The position numbers were made by a program, and so were the translations under genes. This document shows, piece after piece, positions 7,191-11,456 of a stretch of 11,456 bases of DNA (position 1 is the first letter of the stretch; each line of letters starts with the position of its first letter). Where the stretch lies: the NCBI GenBank assembly GCA_035506075.1, contig DATJQB010000393.1:1-11456 (forward strand), written 5' to 3'. Below the pieces are notes generated by a model that saw only the letters and a list, made by a program, of their open reading frames with translations, did no database searches and was not told the DNA's origin. This stretch comes from UBA9647 sp035506075 (GTDB lineage Bacteria > Bacteroidota > Ignavibacteria > UBA10030).

Positions 7191-7284
7191 ATTCCGAAAT
7201 CGAGTTATGACCTTTCGGGTTCGGCAAATCCATCTCCCTTGCAAGCGCACATGCAGGCAACCGAAGCACGTTTTCCCTTGTCAT
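7135..7284 (-). pseudogene. Short decayed paralogue of the 59-aa helix-turn-helix-like protein
   Basis: A 49-codon frame lies between the lipoprotein stop (gap 11 nt) and the NTPase start (gap 11 nt). Its N-terminal part (ACALAREMDLP) parallels AGAIAQEMGLP of the intact protein encoded at 10658-10837, and its C-terminal SKIKSEVK parallels PKIKSAVK. The central segment carrying the second half of the HTH and the Gly-Cys-Tyr-Tyr wing is deleted in frame. The ancestral stop TGA has become CGA, extending the frame by 11 codons. The NTPase-proximal DNA is part of the 93-bp repeat. It may still be translated, since operon spacing is kept, but a DNA-binding role seems lost. It could also be a chance frame over decayed DNA. 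Confidence 0.5.
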
Positions 7285-7295
7285 CTCCGCACCAC

Positions 7296-8129
7296 TTATT
7301 CTGGTTTTCGCTTTATCGGCTCGGCCGGACCAACGAGCTTCATCTTTCCCCAGGTAGCGTCGTCGTCACCTTTGCCGTAGATGAGGAAATGTCCTCCATA
7401 GCCGCCGCCGTCAGGATCGGTGTGGACGATCTCGAGGCCATATTCATCTCCTATTTTCGGCGGGCGCCAGTCCGGATCGCTCTTGCCAAAAGTATCGGCC
7501 ATCCGAACGCGGGCTTCCAGAATAAAGTCCCCTTTCGTTCCGCCCCAAGGATTCATTTTTATGGCGTACGATACGGCTTGCGGGGGGAGGGGTTCCTCAA
7601 TGTACGTATGGTGGGCGTCACCATGTCTCCACCACGCACCGTAGTCAGGCTTCGAAGTGTCGATGACGAAACAGAAAGCATTATCACCCTGGCCGAAGAG
7701 CTTTGATTTGCTGTGCCGCGGAGCTTCGATGAACCAGCACACTGCGTCTTTGAAGTACCACCGTTTAGGCTCGTGCTGCGGATCGCTGACGTCATTCACG
7801 TTGTCATGCACTTCAGCTCCAAGAAAAATGTATTCATCATCCCAGGCAATATAGTACCGTGCGCTGAGATCCTCACTTGGAGAGGGCTCATTGCCATGGT
7901 CCGTAAGCCGATTGATTGCGGGATCGTACCACGGTGTATGTTGGATCCGATAAATATCCCAGACTCCATCATGGAAGGCAAGTTCCTTCCATTCTGACAA
8001 GTCACCATCGATTCGGGGAGCCTTCTCAAGTCGAGGGACAAGTATGGGATAGTAGTCGGTCCAATTGTTCCCCGATCCGCACCCAGAAAGGAAAACCACG
8101 AATACTGAAGCGACGAAGACTCTGTACAT
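7296..8129 (-). CDS. CBM9-like carbohydrate-binding lipoprotein
   Basis: With the start at 8129 the product is 277 residues and begins MYRVFVASVFVVFLSGCGSG, a lipoprotein signal with lipobox LSGC and Cys17 as the lipidated residue, so it should sit on a membrane facing the periplasm or exterior. The mature part has features of carbohydrate-binding module family 9/DOMON-like beta sandwiches: APRIDGDLSEWKE, AWDDEYIFLGAEVHDN, WYFKDAVCWFIEAPR, and DFILEARV near the C-terminus. It probably binds glycan ends and works with the glycosidase encoded just upstream. An ATG at 8162 would overlap that gene by 4 nt (ATGA) and add 11 residues; I prefer 8129 because AGGAAGG lies 10 nt before it, while 8162 has no clear ribosome site. 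The exact ligand is unknown. Confidence 0.8.
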   Translation of the reverse strand: MYRVFVASVFVVFLSGCGSGNNWTDYYPILVPRLEKAPRIDGDLSEWKELAFHDGVWDIYRIQHTPWYDPAINRLTDHGNEPSPSEDLSARYYIAWDDEYIFLGAEVHDNVNDVSDPQHEPKRWYFKDAVCWFIEAPRHSKSKLFGQGDNAFCFVIDTSKPDYGAWWRHGDAHHTYIEEPLPPQAVSYAIKMNPWGGTKGDFILEARVRMADTFGKSDPDWRPPKIGDEYGLEIVHTDPDGGGYGGHFLIYGKGDDDATWGKMKLVGPAEPIKRKPE

Positions 8130-8158
8130 TCCGCAAGTACCTTCCTCTCTTCGCAGGC

Positions 8159-10477
8159 TCATCGTCCGAGTTGACGGATGATCGATTTGCTTCCAAAAAA
8201 ATAAAGTGAAGTGGACGCCGGCGGAAGTGTCACTTCGAACCGATCTGCGGCTGTTGCAACCATTCTTCGCTGAAACAGATCGTAAACGACTTCTGCTTTC
8301 GAAGGCAGACTGAAAATGCGTTTACCCCCCGATAGGGTATGCACAGAAAGCAGGTTGTGGCTTACATCGAGCACATCACCCTCCTCACTGTAGATATGCA
8401 CCTTCGCATAACGAGCAATTTCCCTCAAGACCTGTGCAGGAATGTTCGGGACAGCCACATAGATCGAAGTCCATGTTGGAAATGACCTGATCGCAAAACC
8501 GGGCTGGCAGGTCCCTTGTGCCATGATGACCTCGCCCAGAACTTCGGCACTGGCGTCCGCCACATGGAAGAGTGGACCAAGGTGGCTGTCGGTGCCCCAG
8601 AAGAGATCCTGCGAAAGATGAGCCGTGATGGGATGGTTGAAATTCGTGATGTGAAGGAAACTCGGCCAGGGATGGTTGTTTTCGATGAAGGTGAAACCAG
8701 TGATGTCCCTCATCTGTTCCACGGAGGCAGTGTCATTGATGTAGCCGGGAGCATAGATCCAGAGTGCAGTCCGGCCGTCCCTGCGCAGTTCCTTCTTCAA
8801 AGCATCTCTTCGAGCATTGTCCAGTCTGAATGCATTCAAAAAGATGTAAAGCTTGTAGGGACGCAGCCGGCCCTTCAGAAAATCATTTAGCAGGTAGACA
8901 TCATACGGCGCGCCGGAACGCGGAAGTCCGATAAGTCTTTGATGGAAAACGAGGGGGACATCCAGATCATTTCTGACCGTCTCATAAAAGAAACTCTCAT
9001 CATCCAGTAGAACGGCAATTTCGGCACCCGGCGATCGATCCGTTTCGAGCGCAAATTTGCCAAGCTCTGCGAACTCCTTGAGCATAGGACTGAACGCGGG
9101 CTCCAGGTTGGTCTCGATCGCGCCTTTGTTCACCAGCCACCACATCCCTTGCCCGTGTGTCGCCACGTAGCCAAAATTACGGCGAAGAATTGCCCGCGAC
9201 TCATCAAGGTTCCTGGCGCGACCATAGGCCGGGTCATTGTCGGTGTGCGTGCGCGTGTCATCCTCCATAAGGTAGATCTTCTTGTGAAGACGGAGCGATT
9301 CCGTGGGAAGCATGCTGCATCCTTCACCTCCCATTCCGCGGAAGCCGTAGCTGTACGGGCTCACAAGGAAATCGACGTCGGGCGATTCGAGAACCCTTCC
9401 TAATCCAAGGTGACCGCTTCGCTGATATGTCGAGTACGGGCTTCCGGGTCCCTCAGCAAAGAACCCCGCGTTCCATGCAAGCTCCATGAGATAGCCAAAG
9501 AACGCGCCGGCAAGCGCTTTGCCCCCTGTCGCCTCCTTCACCGTGTGACAGAAGTCGACAACCAGGCTACCGCAGAGATCTGCAAGACACCGATAGTAGT
9601 CGATGACATTCTGTTCCTGCCTCGTGTCTCGAAAGGTGTTGTTCTTCGCCTGGAATTGCTCGATGTCTGAAGGTACTTCTGCCGACTCGAACGATACCTG
9701 GGGTTGGTTCCAAGCATGTTTCAGGGCAGATTCGTCATTGTTGTATCGTCCGCGCAGCCACTCCCGGAAGTGACGCTTCATCGGCTTGCTGTAGTCCCCC
9801 GTCAGAAAAAACATCGACAGCTTCCCCTTGACCCATTCGCCTGTGTGTCCCGCTCCTACTTGATACGAGACAACGCGATTGAAAAGGCCGATCTGCTTGA
9901 GGTAAGCGATATACGCGCGGAGAAAGTCCTTTGCCTGCTCCCTCCAGACGGTGGAGGCAAACGACTGCCTGTAGGGGGTCCCGTCAGAGACAACTTCGCG
10001 TTCTTCCGGATAGAGATCGTGCCACCACTGAGACTGCGGTTCGCTCATCTCGAGGTAGATGCGCAGATGAAAGAGAGCTTTCGGATCCGCTTCAAGGATA
10101 CGATTGAAGCGAGCCCGGACTGTTGAGAAATCGTAGTGCCCTGACCGACCAGGTGCTGGGCCTGCCCACTCCGTCGACCCGACGTCAAATGCGTAGATGT
10201 GGATCCCTGACTCGGCCGCATTCTTTTTCGCTATATCGAACGCAGCCCAGCCTTCCTGTGTGGGAGGCGAAACCCACCAGGTACCGTAGAAGAGGGGCTT
10301 TCCATCCAGGAAAAGGGTCGGAGCCCCGTTGTGCAATCTGATTTCGGCAGAGGCAAAACCATTCTTGAAGGGATCGCTGCCTGCCTCCTGACGTGACAAC
10401 GGGATGGTGGGATCATGTTGCAGGAGACACATGGAAAAAAGGGGCAATGCCAGGAGAAGATGCGTTGCACGTTTCAT
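8159..10477 (-). CDS. Exported GH42-like glycosidase (clan GH-A, beta-galactosidase-like)
   Basis: 772 residues. A hydrophobic N-terminus (MKRATHLLLALPLFSMCLLQ) is a probable signal peptide; FSMC is a poor lipobox. Residues about 45-450 fit a TIM-barrel glycosidase: FLDGKPLFYGTWW near 56-68, YQVGAGHTGEW with Glu214 as candidate acid/base, and IYLMEDDTRTH with Glu405 as candidate nucleophile, followed by GMWWLVN (444-450). Residues about 480-620 (EIAVLLDDESFFYE onward) fit the GATase-like trimerisation domain of GH42 beta-galactosidases, and a small beta domain ends the protein (VTLPPASTSLYFFG). It would hydrolyse a glycan outside the cytoplasm; bond and substrate are not known, and it looks too divergent to name a beta-galactosidase with confidence. 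ATG 10477 has a GAGGA ribosome site 8 nt upstream. Its stop falls 29 nt before the preferred lipoprotein start. It is flanked by the two copies of the 93-bp repeat. Confidence 0.8.
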   Translation of the reverse strand: MKRATHLLLALPLFSMCLLQHDPTIPLSRQEAGSDPFKNGFASAEIRLHNGAPTLFLDGKPLFYGTWWVSPPTQEGWAAFDIAKKNAAESGIHIYAFDVGSTEWAGPAPGRSGHYDFSTVRARFNRILEADPKALFHLRIYLEMSEPQSQWWHDLYPEEREVVSDGTPYRQSFASTVWREQAKDFLRAYIAYLKQIGLFNRVVSYQVGAGHTGEWVKGKLSMFFLTGDYSKPMKRHFREWLRGRYNNDESALKHAWNQPQVSFESAEVPSDIEQFQAKNNTFRDTRQEQNVIDYYRCLADLCGSLVVDFCHTVKEATGGKALAGAFFGYLMELAWNAGFFAEGPGSPYSTYQRSGHLGLGRVLESPDVDFLVSPYSYGFRGMGGEGCSMLPTESLRLHKKIYLMEDDTRTHTDNDPAYGRARNLDESRAILRRNFGYVATHGQGMWWLVNKGAIETNLEPAFSPMLKEFAELGKFALETDRSPGAEIAVLLDDESFFYETVRNDLDVPLVFHQRLIGLPRSGAPYDVYLLNDFLKGRLRPYKLYIFLNAFRLDNARRDALKKELRRDGRTALWIYAPGYINDTASVEQMRDITGFTFIENNHPWPSFLHITNFNHPITAHLSQDLFWGTDSHLGPLFHVADASAEVLGEVIMAQGTCQPGFAIRSFPTWTSIYVAVPNIPAQVLREIARYAKVHIYSEEGDVLDVSHNLLSVHTLSGGKRIFSLPSKAEVVYDLFQRRMVATAADRFEVTLPPASTSLYFFGSKSIIRQLGR

Positions 10478-10590
10478 CAGACTGTTCCTCGTGTGCGGTA
10501 TGGAACCCGAGTTCTGCGCCTCCAGGCTAGTATCTTTGTTTGGCCCGCGTAAGACATGGTGTTGAACAATCGCTGGCCGTCCATACTTCC

Positions 10591-10683
10591 GGATATGTGA
10601 CTGCTACAGACACTCTTCAACCACTCACCAATGAACCAACTGTTTCAATCCAACCATTCACTTCACTGCCGATTTGATCTTCG
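10591..10683. repeat. Right copy of the 93-bp imperfect direct repeat, with an NTPase gene stub
   Basis: Ungapped partner of 7098-7190. It holds the last eight sense codons and the stop of the intact 59-aa gene, then the gap, then a stub of the NTPase gene: bases 10591-10616 would read VSVAVTYPE where the full gene reads VLVAVTGPV, but the start codon position is AGA and homology ends before the P-loop glycines. The stub therefore cannot be expressed as an NTPase. The rest of the spacer to the glycosidase start (10478-10590) holds only that gene's ribosome site; I see no convincing promoter or terminator in it. Confidence 0.88.
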
Positions 10684-10837
10684 GCATCACATCCTTCGTG
10701 TAGTAACTGCAGGCCCCCTTTTTTGCTGCAGGTTTAAGCTTCAGATCCATGATCGCCTTCTTTACCTTTGCACCGGGCAATCCCATTTCTTGTGCGATAG
10801 CGCCCGCGGTCATCAGATCGGTTTTTTCCGTCTTCAT
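10658..10837 (-). CDS. Small basic helix-turn-helix-like protein (59 aa)
   Basis: Reads MKTEKTDLMTAGAIAQEMGL at the start and ends MPKIKSAVK. The pattern MTAGAIAQEMGLPGAKVKKAI (9-29) looks like a helix-turn-helix with a recognition helix, and KKGACSYYTKDVMPKI (39-54) looks like a wing followed by a last helix, as in small MerR/winged-helix-like proteins. It is rich in lysine, which would suit nucleic acid binding. ATG 10837 has a GGGAG ribosome site 7 nt upstream. A partly deleted copy occurs at 7135-7284 directly before the NTPase gene, so the ancestral arrangement was probably this gene followed by the NTPase. A regulator of the operon is possible but unproved; the family identity is by motif only. 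Confidence 0.72.
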   Translation of the reverse strand: MKTEKTDLMTAGAIAQEMGLPGAKVKKAIMDLKLKPAAKKGACSYYTKDVMPKIKSAVK

Positions 10838-10930
10838 TGGTCAACTCCCTGTTTGATGTTGGCGTGAGTGATGTGGGACAAGATCGTCGCTGCACGGCGC
10901 ACGGCGCGCTCGGGCGGCGACAGGGTACGA

Positions 10931-11456
10931 TCAACGATCCCGCTTTTCCTGCAACAACGGAATCGAGGTTCTCCCCAGCAACTGTGATGCTGGGGCACTT
11001 TCGTTTCCAAGTCGATCCACGGCCGTCACTACCACCCGGCTGACGGTCTCAATTTTCGGCTGAGCGGCTTCGTTCCGCTGGCGACCGCGCGTACGCTCCT
11101 TGACGACACGGGAATATGGAATGGCTGTCATCCTGTCGCGGTTGTTCAGGATCACGTACTCCCACGATTTCTCATACTGATAGTACACGACGTAACGGAA
11201 CACATCGGATGGATTGTCGTGCGACCAACTGACGACAACAGTGGAATCGCTGGCGACTGTCGCCGTCATTCTCGGAGGTGAAGGAGGCACATCATCAAGC
11301 CACGGCGACGGCGGGACAAGCGCCTGCTTCTGGTATGGGCCGGATTTCAGCGCAGCGTTCAATGCGCTGCTGTCTTTCAAGAACAGCTTCATGCTGAAGT
11401 GAATGTGACCCGGCGCGTCGTTCACGAATCCTCGTTCGATCATGATCTCGTTCAGA
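10931..11456 (-). CDS. Family-10-like glycosylhydrolase (GHL10/DUF187 type), C-terminal part, cut by the right edge
   Basis: The frame stays open past ATG 11443 to the window edge (LNEI precedes it), so the true start lies outside; 174 residues are seen. GHIHFSMKLFLKD and YQKQALVPPSPWLDD match the end of the catalytic barrel of bacterial GHL10 proteins. DVPPSPPRMTATVASDSTVV begins an Ig/fibronectin-III-like tail with VSWSHDNPSDVFRYVVYYQ and the closing VVVTAVDRLGNESAPA. Such proteins are normally exported lipoproteins acting on glycans or peptidoglycan-like material; the catalytic centre is not in the window. The stop is 93 nt upstream of the small HTH-like gene. Confidence in the Fn3-like tail is high, in the family good. 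Confidence 0.8.
   Translation of the reverse strand, partial: LNEIMIERGFVNDAPGHIHFSMKLFLKDSSALNAALKSGPYQKQALVPPSPWLDDVPPSPPRMTATVASDSTVVVSWSHDNPSDVFRYVVYYQYEKSWEYVILNNRDRMTAIPYSRVVKERTRGRQRNEAAQPKIETVSRVVVTAVDRLGNESAPASQLLGRTSIPLLQEKRDR

Noticed and set aside
10500..10590. Promoter for the glycosidase gene in the 180-nt spacer
   Set aside because: A TACTAG-like -10 near 10525-10535 has no acceptable -35 at normal spacing; support is too weak.
7098..10683. Insertion sequence or composite transposon bounded by the 93-bp repeats
   Set aside because: There is no transposase or integrase frame between the copies and no terminal inverted repeats; each repeat matches a gene junction and looks like a segmental duplication.

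Overview
The window appears to come from a Gram-negative bacterium with a respiratory, largely anaerobic lifestyle. Pointers are a quinol-type nitric oxide reductase, a tungsten/molybdenum aldehyde:ferredoxin oxidoreductase with a ferredoxin partner, and exported glycan-active proteins including a lipoprotein with an LSGC lipobox. Base composition is somewhat above 50% GC. The flavour suggests the Bacteroidota/Chlorobiota (FCB) side or another uncultured anaerobe group, but nothing here fixes the phylum. All supported genes lie on the minus strand, so transcription runs from high to low coordinates.

Right to left: (1) the C-terminal part of a family-10-like glycosylhydrolase with an Ig/Fn3-like tail (10931-11456, cut by the right edge); (2) an intact 59-aa basic helix-turn-helix-like protein (10658-10837), too short for a usual ORF cut-off; (3) a large exported GH42-like glycosidase (8159-10477); (4) a CBM9-like lipoprotein (7296-8129); (5) a short, apparently decayed paralogue of the 59-aa protein (7135-7284); (6) a THEP1-like P-loop NTPase fused to a membrane region that resembles ECF transporter components (5684-7123); (7) an aldolase-fold protein lacking the Schiff-base lysine (4890-5666); (8) an aldolase with that lysine, fused to a four-cluster ferredoxin (3614-4879); (9) an aldehyde:ferredoxin oxidoreductase (1804-3612); (10) a strong intrinsic terminator (1732-1772). 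Beyond the terminator a separate promoter drives a quinol nitric oxide reductase gene (1-1544) that runs off the left edge.

Spacing in items 3-9 is tight (overlaps or gaps of 1-28 nt), so they look like one transcript. The core of interest is genes 6-9. A catalytic aldolase is covalently joined to the likely electron acceptor of the adjacent aldehyde oxidoreductase, with a pseudo-aldolase paralogue and a membrane NTPase alongside. My inference is that an aldehyde released by the aldolase is oxidised by the AOR with electrons passing to the fused clusters, possibly inside a mixed aldolase assembly.

A 93-bp ungapped imperfect repeat (77 of 93 identical by hand count) occurs at 7098-7190 and 10591-10683. 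Each copy spans the end of the small gene and the start of the NTPase gene. In the right copy the NTPase is only a stub without a start codon; in the left copy the small gene is decayed. The glycosidase and lipoprotein genes lie between the copies, so the operon seems to have been reshaped by duplication plus insertion of a glycan cassette. No gene-free stretch exceeds 300 bases; the largest is 1545-1803, which holds the terminator, promoter and two inverted repeats. No tRNA, rRNA, CRISPR or transposase was seen.
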